Positions 8,451-17,234 of a stretch of 51,082 bases of DNA are shown here, in pieces. The DNA comes from Myxococcus dinghuensis (GTDB lineage Bacteria; Myxococcota; Myxococcia; Myxococcales; Myxococcaceae). The stretch covers positions 1 through 51,082 of the forward strand of contig NZ_JAKCFB010000059.1 of assembly GCF_024198235.1 (NCBI RefSeq), written 5' to 3'. Under the pieces are notes generated by a model, which worked only from the letters and a program-made list of their open reading frames with translations, ran no database searches and was not told the DNA's origin. Made by a program: the position numbers and the translations under genes. Every line of letters starts with the position of its first letter. The first letter of the stretch is position 1.

Positions 8451-8638
8451 TGCACGCCTCCCGTGTCGTGAGCACCGTGGAACGTCCGGGAGCAAAGCTA
8501 GTCATCGGGGCAAGGGCGGGCGAAGCGGCGGGCGAGCGCTCCGAGGCACGAGGCGGCCCCATCCACCAGGCCGTGGCCCGCCGCGGCGGAGACATGCGAC
8601 TGGAGTTCGGGAAGAGGACGGCCCTAGGCTGTCTGTCC

Positions 8639-10381
8639 ATGGACGTCATCATCGAGAACGGACTCGTATTCGATGGTCAGGGCAACGCCCCGCGGCAACG
8701 TCACGTGGGCATCCAGGGTGGCACCATCGCCACGCTCTCCGAGGCGCCCATCCCCCGGGCGCCACACACGCGGGTCATCGACGCGCGGGGGCACTGGGTG
8801 ACCCCCGGCTTCATCGACCTGCACACCCACTACGACGCGGAGGTGGAGCTGGCCCCGTCGCTGTCCGAGTCGGTGCGCCATGGCGTCACCACGGTGGTGA
8901 TGGGCAGTTGCTCGCTGAGCCTGGCGGTGGGCACGCCCGAGGACCTGGCGGACATGTTCTGCCGGGTGGAGGCGATCCCCTACGCCACGGTGCGCTCGCT
9001 GCTGGAGGAGCGCAAGACGTGGGACACGCTGGGCGGCTACCTGGAGCACCTGGGCCAGTTGCCGCTGGGGCCGAACGTCGCGTCGTTCCTGGGCCACTCC
9101 GCGCTGCGCGCCCACACCCTGGGCCTGCGCCGGAGCCTGGAGCCGGGCGTGACGCCCACGAAGGACGAGCTGCGGCGGCTGGAGTCGCTGGTGAGCGAGG
9201 GGCTCGACCTGGGCTACCTGGGCCTGTCCATCATGACGCTCAAGTGGGACAAGATGGGCGGCGACCGGGACATCCGCAGCCGCCCCCTGCCCTCCACGTA
9301 CGCGCGGTGGAGCGAGTACCGCCGGCTCACGCGGCTGCTGCGCGAGCGCGGGCGCATCTTCCAGGGCGTGCCCAACATCAGCACCAAGGTGAACGTGCTG
9401 CTGTTCCTGCTGGAGAGCATGGGCCTGTGGCGCAAGACGCTGAAGACCACGGTCATCTCCATGATGGACCCGCGCGCCAGCCGGGGCATCCACCGGCTCA
9501 TCGGCGTGTTGTCGCAGGTGGCCAACCGGCTGTTCGGCGCCGACTTCCGCTGGCAGGCCCTGCCCGAGGTGTTCGACCTGTGGGCGGACGGCATCGACCT
9601 GGTCGTCTTCGAGGAGTTCGGCGCGGGGGCCGCGGCGCTCCATCTGCAGGACGCGGCGAAGCGCGCCGACCTCCTCAACGACACCGCCTACCGCACGCGC
9701 TTCCGCGGCCAGTGGACGAACAAGTTCCTGCCCCGGGCCTTCCACCGCGACTTCAACGAGTCGCGCATCCTCCTGTGTCCGGACGCGAGCGTGGTGGGCA
9801 AGTCCTTCGCGCAGGTGGCGAAGGAGCAGGGCCGCGACGCGGTGGACGTGTTCCTGGACCTGGTGGCCCGGCACGGCGACGCCCTGCGCTGGTACACCGT
9901 GATGGCCAATGATCGACTCGGGGAGCTGGAGCGCATCTGCAAGCACCCCGACGTCCTCATGGGCTTCTCGGACGCGGGCGCGCACCTGCGCAACATGGCC
10001 CACTACAACTTCCCGCTGCGCCTGCTGCGGCTGGTGCGGGAGGCGGAGAAGCGCGGCGCGCCGTTCATGACGGTCGAGCGCGCCGTCCACCGGCTCACCG
10101 GGGAGATTGGCGCGTGGCTCGGCCTGGACGCGGGTGTCGTCGCCGAGGGGCGCCGCGCCGACCTGGTGGTCGTCAACCCCGAGGGCCTGGACGAGAAGCT
10201 CGATGAAATCGCCGAGGCCCCCATGGAGAACTTCGGCGGCTTCGTGCGGCTGGTGCGCCGCAACGACGCGGCGGTGAAGAGCGTGCTCATCGCCGGACGC
10301 GAGGCCGTCAGCGAGGGCGCCGTCTCCCCCGCGCTCGGGCGCGAACGCGGCTTCGGCAGCGTGCTCCGCGCCCAGGCCTGA
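8639..10381 (+). CDS. N-acyl-D-amino-acid deacylase / amidohydrolase-3 family
   Basis: The 580-residue protein has the amidohydrolase layout: an N-terminal beta-sandwich strand (VIIENGLVFDGQG), then GFIDLHTHYD with metal ligands H62 and H64, a long TIM barrel, and GFSDAGAHL with catalytic D445. EGRRADLVVVNPE closes the second half of the sandwich. SCSLSLAVG fits the Cys region that ligates metal in D-aminoacylases. It should hydrolyse N-acyl-D-amino acids or a related amide in the cytosol. It is monocistronic: a lipoprotein gene diverges upstream, and a hairpin lies downstream. The start at 8639 follows from the family N-terminus; upstream in-frame sequence is not conserved in character. Confidence 0.85.
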   Translation: MDVIIENGLVFDGQGNAPRQRHVGIQGGTIATLSEAPIPRAPHTRVIDARGHWVTPGFIDLHTHYDAEVELAPSLSESVRHGVTTVVMGSCSLSLAVGTPEDLADMFCRVEAIPYATVRSLLEERKTWDTLGGYLEHLGQLPLGPNVASFLGHSALRAHTLGLRRSLEPGVTPTKDELRRLESLVSEGLDLGYLGLSIMTLKWDKMGGDRDIRSRPLPSTYARWSEYRRLTRLLRERGRIFQGVPNISTKVNVLLFLLESMGLWRKTLKTTVISMMDPRASRGIHRLIGVLSQVANRLFGADFRWQALPEVFDLWADGIDLVVFEEFGAGAAALHLQDAAKRADLLNDTAYRTRFRGQWTNKFLPRAFHRDFNESRILLCPDASVVGKSFAQVAKEQGRDAVDVFLDLVARHGDALRWYTVMANDRLGELERICKHPDVLMGFSDAGAHLRNMAHYNFPLRLLRLVREAEKRGAPFMTVERAVHRLTGEIGAWLGLDAGVVAEGRRADLVVVNPEGLDEKLDEIAEAPMENFGGFVRLVRRNDAAVKSVLIAGREAVSEGAVSPALGRERGFGSVLRAQA

Positions 10382-10407
10382 CCCACGCCACACAGGTGAC
10401 CCCCGGT

Positions 10408-10451
10408 GTGTCCCCGCCCTCGGTGCCCCGACACGGGCCCGGGCGGGACAC
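10408..10451 (+). terminator. Hairpin downstream of the amidohydrolase gene
   Basis: GTGTCCCCGCCC (10408-10419) pairs with GGGCGGGACAC (10441-10451) except for one bulged C. The structure begins 27 bases after the amidohydrolase stop. No T-run follows, which is common in very G+C-rich genomes, so it may act as a factor-assisted terminator or an mRNA 3' stabiliser. Confidence 0.4.
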
Positions 10452-10638
10452 CCTCCCTTCGTGCAGGGTCCATCTCGCCTCCCCGCCCCCCGCAGGGTCA
10501 TGACTCACGCCGTCACGTCCGCTCCGCGATGCATCATCGCCGGCCCGATTTGTCCCCTCTGGGTGGATTGGCTTATGACTCTGGGTTGCAGTTCTGACTC
10601 CGCAACTGGGACGCGGGGTGACGGGGAGGGTCCAGCGG

Positions 10639-13407
10639 ATGGTGGCCGGGCTGGATGCGCCAAGGTGGTCTCGACGCGTGCGCCGCGCGTTGCGCCCCCG
10701 TATGTGGCATCTGCTGCCATTGCTGGTGCTGCCGGCCCTGCTCATCGCGCGCTCGGGCCCGCTGCCGGGGCGCCGCTCCGCGCTGCTGTGGCTCACCGAC
10801 GCGCCCACGCGCCCCCTCGAGGCGCGCGTCTCCGTGCCGGAGGCGGACGTGCACCGCCCCTACGTGCGTCCGCGCGTGGAGCGGCCCTCCGTCGCCGTGC
10901 CGCTGCGGGAGCTGGCGCGGCTGGAGGACCAGGGAGACCGGGCCGGCATCGCCGCGTCGTACCTCCTGCACGGTGACCCCCAGCAGGCGCTGGCCCACCT
11001 GGGCCAGGCCCCGGCGTCGCGGGACCGGGACAACGACCACGCCGTCGCCACGTTCCTGCTCGCTCGGCAGGACGACGCGCTCTCCGAGCTGGACGTGCTG
11101 CTGGAGCAGGCGCCGCGCCATCCCCAGGCCTTGTGGAACCGGGCGCTCGTGCTGAGGGAGATGGGGTTGTCCCTGCTGTCCGCGTCGGTCTTCGACGAGG
11201 TCGCCGCGCTGGGGGAGCCCGGCTGGGGCGCGGAGGCCCGGGAGCAGGCCACCACGTTGCGCGCGACGGTGAACGACCGGGCGGCGGGTTGGCGGCGCAC
11301 CCAGGCGGCGCTCACGCGGCTCGCTACCGACGCGGACGCGCCCATCTCCCTGGAGGACGCGCGCCGCCACCCCGGCACGGCGCGAGCCCTGTTCTACGAG
11401 GCGGTGCGCATCGCCCCCACGTCCGCGCGCGTGCTGGCGCTCCTGCCCCTCGCGGCGTACCTGGACCAGGTCCATGGGAGCACCGCCCTCACCGAGCACG
11501 TGCGCCGGGTGGCCGCCCGCGACTTCCAGAAACGCGCGCCCCTGGCGGCCGACTACACACGTGCCCTGCAACACCCCGCCGACATGCCCGCGACGCTCCT
11601 CCAGCGGCTGCGGGCCTCCGGAGAGGACGACCTGCTGGTCGGGGCCCTGCTGCTGCCGCCGGGCGGGCGGGGCACGGCCACGGAGCTGGAGGCGTTGGCG
11701 CAGCGGTGGAACGACCCGTGGGTCGGCGTGCTGGTCCAGGACGAGCTCGCGCGGCAGGACGACCTCGCCGGCGAGTCCTGGCGCGCGGGGCAGCGGCTGC
11801 AGGGCGCGCTCGAGCTGTGCCGAGAGAAGCAACTGCGTCCGCGCTGCGCGGACCTCTTGCGCAAGATGAGTCACCGCGCCACCGCGTCCAACCGGCTGGC
11901 GGAGGCGGAGGAGACGGCTCGCGCGTCCTGGCGCGAGGCCCAGGCGGTGGGTGAATGGGAGCTGGAGTCCGCCGCGCTCCGCGCGCTCGCGCAGGCCGCC
12001 CGCTTCCAGTTCCGCGTCGCGTCCTCGCGCGCGTACCTGCTCGAATACCTCGCGCGGGCCCCGGACGACTGCGCGGTGAGGAACTACGTCTACCGCAACA
12101 TGGCGGCGCTGGAGATGATGCAACTGCGCCCGCGGGCGGCGCGCAAGGCGCTGGACCAGGCCCAGGCGTGCGGCGCGCAGGTCGGACTGGTGGGGGCGTG
12201 GACGCTCGCGGACCTGGCGCGGTTGGACCCCCGCCCCACGGACGCCGGGCAGGTGCGGAGCGAGGTGGCGCGTTCGCGCGCGGACCGCGAGACACCCGGG
12301 CGGCGCGTGCTCACGACCCTCATCGAGGCGCGCATCGAGCTGGCGCGTGACCGGGCCGCCGGCAACGCCCTCCTGCGCAAGACCATCGCGGAGGCCGAGC
12401 CGCTGCTGCGCACGGACGCCGACGCACGGGACGCCCGCGCGGTGGCCTACCAGACGATGGCGGTGAGCGCGGGCGAGGCGGGGGCCTTCTCCGAGGTGCC
12501 CGACGTGGTCGCCGAGCAGCTCGGCGTCCACCGTCCGGGCCGGTGTGCCCTCGTCGCGGCGATGGAGGCCGAGCGCACCGTGGTGGTGGCGCTGGGCCGG
12601 TCGGGCGAGGTGCTCGGGCACCATGACGCCAGTCGCAAGGAGCCGCTGGGGGATGACCTGTCGGGCCTGGTCCCGGCGCCCCTGCTCGCGCTGCTGCGAA
12701 GCTGTCCCCAGGTGGAGGTGCTCGCGGCCCCGCCGCTCGACAGCCGCGCGGGACTGCTGCCGGCGGAGATGGCGTGGAGCTACCGCGTGGGCTCGACGGT
12801 CTCCGCGTCCGCGACCCCGACGACGCCCGTCCCGCCCATGCACCTCATGGTGGCCAACGTGGAGACGCCGTCGTCGCTCGGCCTGGCGAGGCTGTCGTCG
12901 TGGGAGTCCACGCCCGCGCCCATCGGCCGTTCGCTCGAGCTGGCCGGGGCGCAGGCCACGCCCTCGCGCGTGCTGGAGGCCATGGCGCAGGCGACCGACA
13001 TCGAGTTCCACGCGCATGGCGTGGTGGACCGCAGCCTGTCGGAGGCGCCGGTCATCGCGCTCGCGCCGGAGTACGACGGCCGCTATGCGCTGACGTCGGA
13101 GGCGCTGCGGCAGGTGAAGCTCAAGGGCTCACCGGTGGTGCTGCTCGGGGCGTGCAGCGCGGCGCGGCTGCCGCCCCTGCTCCACCAGACGTCGTCGCTC
13201 CCGCAGGCGTTCATCGGCGCGGGGGCGCGCGCGGTGTTCGCCGCGACGGTGGACATCCCGGACTCGGCGGGTCGCTTCTTCCAGGGCGTGCGCGAGCGCA
13301 TCCACGCGGGCGCCGCGCCGGCGGTGGCGTTGCGCGCCGAGCGCCTGCGGTGGCTGCGCGAGGTGCGCGGCGCGCCGTGGGTGACCCGCGTCCTGTTGTA
13401 TGAGTAG
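10639..13407 (+). CDS. TPR-CHAT cysteine protease, membrane anchored
   Basis: The 922-residue protein starts with a short basic segment and one hydrophobic helix (LLPLLVLPALLIA, about residues 25-37). A long alpha-helical region with degenerate TPR-like repeats follows to about 620. The last 300 residues form a CHAT domain of the caspase/separase clan: DIEFHAHGVVD holds the catalytic H793, and VVLLGACSAARL holds the catalytic C839, followed by GAGARAVFAATVDIPDSAG. Both catalytic residues are present. CHAT proteases usually act in regulated proteolysis; TPR-CHAT proteins are known in type III-E CRISPR and gasdermin defence systems, but no such partners occur here. The ATG at 10639 has GGGGAGGG eight bases upstream. 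A transglutaminase-like gene follows after 81 bases. Confidence 0.85.
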   Translation: MVAGLDAPRWSRRVRRALRPRMWHLLPLLVLPALLIARSGPLPGRRSALLWLTDAPTRPLEARVSVPEADVHRPYVRPRVERPSVAVPLRELARLEDQGDRAGIAASYLLHGDPQQALAHLGQAPASRDRDNDHAVATFLLARQDDALSELDVLLEQAPRHPQALWNRALVLREMGLSLLSASVFDEVAALGEPGWGAEAREQATTLRATVNDRAAGWRRTQAALTRLATDADAPISLEDARRHPGTARALFYEAVRIAPTSARVLALLPLAAYLDQVHGSTALTEHVRRVAARDFQKRAPLAADYTRALQHPADMPATLLQRLRASGEDDLLVGALLLPPGGRGTATELEALAQRWNDPWVGVLVQDELARQDDLAGESWRAGQRLQGALELCREKQLRPRCADLLRKMSHRATASNRLAEAEETARASWREAQAVGEWELESAALRALAQAARFQFRVASSRAYLLEYLARAPDDCAVRNYVYRNMAALEMMQLRPRAARKALDQAQACGAQVGLVGAWTLADLARLDPRPTDAGQVRSEVARSRADRETPGRRVLTTLIEARIELARDRAAGNALLRKTIAEAEPLLRTDADARDARAVAYQTMAVSAGEAGAFSEVPDVVAEQLGVHRPGRCALVAAMEAERTVVVALGRSGEVLGHHDASRKEPLGDDLSGLVPAPLLALLRSCPQVEVLAAPPLDSRAGLLPAEMAWSYRVGSTVSASATPTTPVPPMHLMVANVETPSSLGLARLSSWESTPAPIGRSLELAGAQATPSRVLEAMAQATDIEFHAHGVVDRSLSEAPVIALAPEYDGRYALTSEALRQVKLKGSPVVLLGACSAARLPPLLHQTSSLPQAFIGAGARAVFAATVDIPDSAGRFFQGVRERIHAGAAPAVALRAERLRWLREVRGAPWVTRVLLYE

Positions 13408-13488
13408 CGGCGCCAGGCTCCCGGCGAGGGAACCTGGGTGATGCCGAGTCGCGCCGTGCCGAAGGCACGGGTAGAGGGGGAGGTGGAC

Positions 13489-14760
13489 ATGCACCCGGAG
13501 CAACCGCTGTCCGTCTACAGCCTGCACTTCGACCATGGGGGGTCGGACGACGGCTCGATTCCGTTGTGGTGTCCCGTCACGCAGACACGACTGGGCGAGC
13601 GGCCGGAGTGGATCCGCGACCACCGCTCCGAACCCGTGGCCTACGTCCGGGGCTCCCGTCCCAGCGTGGCCGTGACGCTCCTGGCCCACCACTTCGTCCC
13701 CGCGTCCTTCGACCTGAGCGCCTTCGGCCCCTCCTTGTCCCCGGGCCTGGGCGCCAGCACGTCCATCCGCTGGGTGGGCCCTCATCCGGTGACGTTGGAG
13801 CGCATGGCGGGCTGGACCACGCTGGAGGTCCCCCTCGCCTTCAACCGGCCGCTGCCCAACCAGATCGGCGCACACGCCCTGGACCTCCAATGGGTCGCGG
13901 AGTGGACGGACGCGGAGGGGACACCCCGGAGGCTGTTCCTCGGTGGCAGCCGGCACGAGCTGTTCACCACGGGCGCGCCCATGCGCCAGGCCGGACACGG
14001 CGGGCCCCCCTCGGGCGCCTATGCGCCCCTGGTGCGGTGGTCATCCCGGTGGTGCGCGGGTCTGGAGTCCCGGAAGGACCTCTGTGACGCCATCCTTCGC
14101 GGGCTGCCGGAGACGGGCCTGCGCTACGGCGTCCCCGCGTGGACGGTGCGACACATGCTGGTGGCGGGCGGTGGCATGTGTGGCGGCTGGTATCAGCTCT
14201 TCCAACAACTGGCCGACTGCCAGGGCGTCCGGTTGGAGGGGCGCACGCTGCACCTGGTGCCCGCGGACGACCCCCGCACGGACGAGGTCCGCTGGGAGGC
14301 CATGGTGGCCGTGGCCCCGGGCATCAACCAGGTCGAGCCCAGTCGACACATCCGCATGCAGGGCCGCTTCAACGACTGCGCGCGCTACCCGTTCACGCCC
14401 GAGGAGCCCGTGGAACTGCTGAGCCGTCACGCCGCGCGCTACTGCTTCATGGCCGGGTGGGAGGACGGCCATTGCCTCAACTTCCTGGAGGACGGTGGCC
14501 GGCTGTACCTCTACGACGCGTGCTTCCAGACGCAGGCCGTGGAGCTGGACATGCCGCTGCCCCCGGAGGACGGCAGGCCCGTCCGGCTCGGTCGGGGCGC
14601 GTCGTTCCGCGAGCGATACCTCCACCCGACGCTGCCCTTCCTCATGGGCACGCTGCGCGCGAATGGAAGGCTGTGGGAGGTGGACCTGGAGCGCGGTGAG
14701 TTCGGCATCACCGTCCGGACGGAGCAGGTCCCGGAGCTCGACATCCTGTGGACACGCTAG
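13489..14760 (+). CDS. Transglutaminase-like cysteine peptidase-fold protein
   Basis: I did not recognise a named family. The 423-residue protein has a beta-rich N-terminal half, possibly a ligand- or protein-binding domain. A segment with a transglutaminase-core pattern follows: GGGMCGGWYQLFQQLA with C231 at the start of a helix, WEDGHCLNFL with H328, and LYLYDACF with D343. The 15-residue His-Asp spacing is typical of the Cys-His-Asp triad in this fold. It could cleave, crosslink or deamidate peptides. The ATG at 13489 was chosen because GGGAGG lies six bases upstream; the GTG/ATG pair at 13438-13441 lacks this. It sits between the CHAT gene and a small gene whose ribosome-binding site overlaps its stop. 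Confidence 0.65.
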   Translation: MHPEQPLSVYSLHFDHGGSDDGSIPLWCPVTQTRLGERPEWIRDHRSEPVAYVRGSRPSVAVTLLAHHFVPASFDLSAFGPSLSPGLGASTSIRWVGPHPVTLERMAGWTTLEVPLAFNRPLPNQIGAHALDLQWVAEWTDAEGTPRRLFLGGSRHELFTTGAPMRQAGHGGPPSGAYAPLVRWSSRWCAGLESRKDLCDAILRGLPETGLRYGVPAWTVRHMLVAGGGMCGGWYQLFQQLADCQGVRLEGRTLHLVPADDPRTDEVRWEAMVAVAPGINQVEPSRHIRMQGRFNDCARYPFTPEEPVELLSRHAARYCFMAGWEDGHCLNFLEDGGRLYLYDACFQTQAVELDMPLPPEDGRPVRLGRGASFRERYLHPTLPFLMGTLRANGRLWEVDLERGEFGITVRTEQVPELDILWTR

Positions 14761-14768
14761 GAGTTGCC

Positions 14769-15152
14769 ATGCCGACGACACGCGAACAGCTCAGGCGGAT
14801 GGTGGCGGAGGGCAAGGCCCCGTCCGGAGGCTTCGGCTGGGGCGAGCTGATGGAAGCGCTGGAGCAGATGGAGCAGGCACCCGACACGCTGGAGGCCGAG
14901 GACGCCGACATGCTGGTGGGCTTGCTGGCCCAACGCGGCCGCGTCCCACTGCGCGGTCAGCCCCCCGTCCCCCACTCCATGCCCCCCGAGGAGCTGGTCC
15001 AATACCGCGCGTTGAAGATCCTCCAGCAAGCCGGCCGGCTCGACGCCGCGAGGACGTCGCTGGAGCGACTGGCGCGGGAGCCCGTGGCCCCCGCGCTCCG
15101 GGACCTCGCGCGGCGGCTGCTCACTCGAGGCGCCCCCGAGGAGGAGGCGTAG
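14769..15152 (+). CDS. Small acidic helical protein, coupled to the transglutaminase-like gene
   Basis: This 127-residue protein has no recognised domain. It is helical and acidic at first (WGELMEALEQMEQAP, TLEAEDADMLVGLLA) and ends in a helical pair (YRALKILQQAGRLDAARTSL, then LRDLARRLL) that resembles one TPR-like hairpin. The ribosome-binding AGGAG overlaps the TAG of the preceding gene and the start is only eight bases after it, so expression is coupled to the transglutaminase-like protein. It could be an adaptor or immunity-type partner for the two cysteine-enzyme proteins; that is inference. Its last 32 bases overlap the 3' end of the convergent JmjC-like gene. Confidence 0.6.
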   Translation: MPTTREQLRRMVAEGKAPSGGFGWGELMEALEQMEQAPDTLEAEDADMLVGLLAQRGRVPLRGQPPVPHSMPPEELVQYRALKILQQAGRLDAARTSLERLAREPVAPALRDLARRLLTRGAPEEEA

Positions 15153-15942
15153 GCTCACGCGACGCACTCCCGGGCGCCCATTCCACGTTCGGCCCGGAGG
15201 CGCGGAAGGCCTCGAAGCCGAAGCCAGCCCCCCCTTCCGGCGACCGATGCGAGCACCACCAGCCGACGGGCAACAGCACCATCTCCCCGGGCTCCAGCAC
15301 CACCTCCAGCGCCGGAACGTCTCGGGGCACGTCGGAGGCCCCGAGCACCCGGTGCAGCGCGAACGCGGGGACGAGCCGCAGCTCGCGGCGACCCCGCACC
15401 TGGCACAGCAGCACGTTGCGCCGCACCGGCGCCAACGCGCTCACCGCCCCCGCGTCCTCCCACCACGGGCGCGGCGCCACACCCGCGTCCACGAGCGTCT
15501 CGGGAGGAACGACCCACTCCCGCCAGAGGGAGTCCTCGACGCGCCCCTCCCGAATCAGCACCCCGAGCCGCGCCCAGGCCTCCGCCCCAGGCGGCCGCGC
15601 GGAGCCACGCATCACCACGGGACGGTTCTGGAAGTAGTAGCGCTCGAAGAAGACGGACGGCGCGAGGACGTCGTGCCGCTCGACGCGGTCATGCCCGGGG
15701 GTCTGCCGGTGCATCTCGCCGTACAGGTCCAGCAGCCCCTCCAGCTTGCGCTGCATGGCGACCGCGCGCGCCGCGCCCTGGAAGCAGGGGTCCGCCAGCT
15801 CGGCGTTCACGGCGTCGTTCGCGACGGACGGCGCCACGCCCGCGCGCGCCAGGACGGCCACCAGGTCCTCGGTCTCCGCGCCGCGCAGCAGGTTCTCCAC
15901 CACCCATCGTCGCCACTCGGGCGCCAGCGCCGCTCCCGTCAT
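15121..15942 (-). CDS. Degenerate JmjC/cupin-8 paralog lacking all iron ligands
   Basis: The 273-residue protein is a shorter paralog of its two neighbours. The N-terminal helical domain (PEWRRWVVENLLRG) and the FFERYYFQNRPVVMRG entry to the jelly roll are shared. Where the active paralog upstream has AGTLSNLHHDHLNVFFCQV, this one has AGAVSALAPVRRNVLLCQV, so the HxD ligands are replaced by A-P-V. The second His site GWWHAV is replaced by GWWCSH. It therefore cannot bind Fe(II) in the usual way and is probably a pseudo-enzyme that binds substrate or an active paralog. Its start overlaps the stop of the upstream paralog by four bases (ATGA), which supports a stoichiometric complex. Confidence 0.8.
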   Translation of the reverse strand: MTGAALAPEWRRWVVENLLRGAETEDLVAVLARAGVAPSVANDAVNAELADPCFQGAARAVAMQRKLEGLLDLYGEMHRQTPGHDRVERHDVLAPSVFFERYYFQNRPVVMRGSARPPGAEAWARLGVLIREGRVEDSLWREWVVPPETLVDAGVAPRPWWEDAGAVSALAPVRRNVLLCQVRGRRELRLVPAFALHRVLGASDVPRDVPALEVVLEPGEMVLLPVGWWCSHRSPEGGAGFGFEAFRASGPNVEWAPGSASREPTPPPRGRLE

Positions 15943-16991
15943 CGCGCCACCTTCTCGGGCCTGGGGCCCATCCAATAGTTCCGCCACTGCGTGTTGGGCT
16001 CGGGCCTGTCGAAGTTCACGAACGTCACCGACACGCTCAGGTCCAGCGCGCGCACCGCGTGCCACCAACCCACCGGAATCAGCAGCGCGTCTCCGGGCCC
16101 CACCACGCACGAGCGCAGCGCGACGCGCGCGAAGTCCGGGTGCCGTCGCGAATCCGGCGCGCGGATGTCCACCGCGCTGTACAGCCCCCGGTCGTTGTAG
16201 AGCCAGGGCGTCTCCCACGACGGCGCCAGCCAGAAGCGCTTGCGCCCCAGCACCTGGCAGAAGAAGACGTTGAGGTGGTCGTGGTGGAGGTTGGACAACG
16301 TCCCCGCCGGACCGAACCACAGGTGGACGCTGTCCGGCACGTGCACGTCCGGATGGATGTAGCCACGCGGCGGACGCACGTCCTCCAGCAACGGTCGGAA
16401 CGCCTCGCGCAGCAACAGGCTGTTGCGGGCCACGACGTACAGGTCGTCCGACTCGCCCTCCGCGAGCATCCGCGCCACCAGCTCCCGCAGGGGCAGCGTC
16501 CGCCGGAGGCGCTCCGCGTGGAAGTCCGGGTCCGGCTCCGCGTCGCGGCCCGCCATCACCTCCACCTGCTCGTCCCCGAAGCGCGACACCAGCCACTCGG
16601 GCGTCCATCGCGTCAGCGCGGGCCAGTCATCCAACAGCCCCTCGACGATGACGGGGCGGTTGCGCAGGTAGTACTCCTCGAAGAACCCCTCCGGAGACAG
16701 CCCCCGCCGGCGCTCCACCTCCGCCGGCTCCGCGTCCTGCCCCTGTGACGCCAGCGCCGACCGCGCTTCCAGCAGCGACTCCACCTCCCACCGCCGGCCC
16801 GCCTCCCGCCGGGCGTGGCACACCGCGGGATGGGCGGAGATGGCCCGCACGGAGGCCCTCGCCCGGGCCCCGTCCACCCCGGTTGCCTCCAGCAACCCGA
16901 CCAGGATGTCGGCCTCCACCCCACCTGACAGGTTCTCCGCGACCCATGCGCGCAGCGAAGGCGGGAGTTCCAGGAATGTGTCAGGAGTCAT
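15939..16991 (-). CDS. JmjC/cupin-8 Fe(II)/2-oxoglutarate oxygenase
   Basis: This 350-residue protein has an N-terminal helical domain of about 95 residues (SLRAWVAENLSGGVEADIL) and a C-terminal JmjC jelly roll typical of the FIH/YcfD-type cupin-8 family. The entry is FFEEYYLRNRPVIVEGLLDD. The iron triad is H236-x-D238 in NLHHDHLNV and H311 in GWWHAVRAL. FCQVLGRKRFWLAPSW is the usual strand after the first ligands. It should hydroxylate a protein or peptide side chain. The degenerate paralog follows with a four-base overlap, and a 55-residue proline-rich ORF starts 57 bases away in the opposite direction. Confidence 0.85.
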   Translation of the reverse strand: MTPDTFLELPPSLRAWVAENLSGGVEADILVGLLEATGVDGARARASVRAISAHPAVCHARREAGRRWEVESLLEARSALASQGQDAEPAEVERRRGLSPEGFFEEYYLRNRPVIVEGLLDDWPALTRWTPEWLVSRFGDEQVEVMAGRDAEPDPDFHAERLRRTLPLRELVARMLAEGESDDLYVVARNSLLLREAFRPLLEDVRPPRGYIHPDVHVPDSVHLWFGPAGTLSNLHHDHLNVFFCQVLGRKRFWLAPSWETPWLYNDRGLYSAVDIRAPDSRRHPDFARVALRSCVVGPGDALLIPVGWWHAVRALDLSVSVTFVNFDRPEPNTQWRNYWMGPRPEKVAR

Positions 16992-17048
16992 GACTCGCAG
17001 GGTGCGATATACCGCCCGGGAAGACCACCACGCCGCACTGGGGACCGC

Positions 17049-17216
17049 ATGACGAAGCCACAGGATCCCACTCCCAAGATCGTCCCGAATCCACCGCCGA
17101 ACCCGGCCACGCGGCAGGCCCCTCGCATCGTCCCGAACCCCGGTGGTCAGTCGACACCCAGCGTCGAGCGCACCGTGCCGACGGAGCCGCCCACGACGCC
17201 GCCACTGGAAAAGTGA
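17049..17216 (+). CDS. Proline-rich 55-residue ORF with repeated P-[K/R]-I-V-P-N-P units (candidate precursor or substrate peptide)
   Basis: This short ORF reads MTKPQDPTPKIVPNPPPN and ends in EPPTTPPLEK. It has two near-identical units, PKIVPNP (residues 9-15) and PRIVPNP (25-31), and a degenerate third, ERTVPTE (40-46), spaced 15-16 residues apart. About a third of the residues are Pro and there is no Cys or aromatic residue. GGGGA lies about six bases before the ATG. It lies between JmjC oxygenase genes, divergent from the pair at 15121-16991 and convergent with the one at 17235-18242. Candidate targets for such oxygenases are the repeated Lys/Arg, Asn or Pro residues. Whether it is translated is untested; the repeats argue against a chance ORF. 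Confidence 0.5.
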   Translation: MTKPQDPTPKIVPNPPPNPATRQAPRIVPNPGGQSTPSVERTVPTEPPTTPPLEK

Positions 17217-17234
17217 AGCAGGCCGTCGACCGGT

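Noticed and set aside
10569..10590. Sigma-54-like promoter (TGGC...TTGCA) before the CHAT gene
   Set aside because: The two boxes are 13 bases apart; the -24/-12 consensus needs about seven between TGGC and TTGC. The match is coincidental.
10618..10638. GTG at 10618 as the CHAT start
   Set aside because: It would place the strong GGGGAGGG ribosome-binding site inside the coding region; the ATG at 10639 has correct spacing to it.
13438..13488. GTG/ATG at 13438-13441 as the start of the transglutaminase-like gene
   Set aside because: No ribosome-binding site precedes them, whereas GGGAGG sits six bases before the ATG at 13489.
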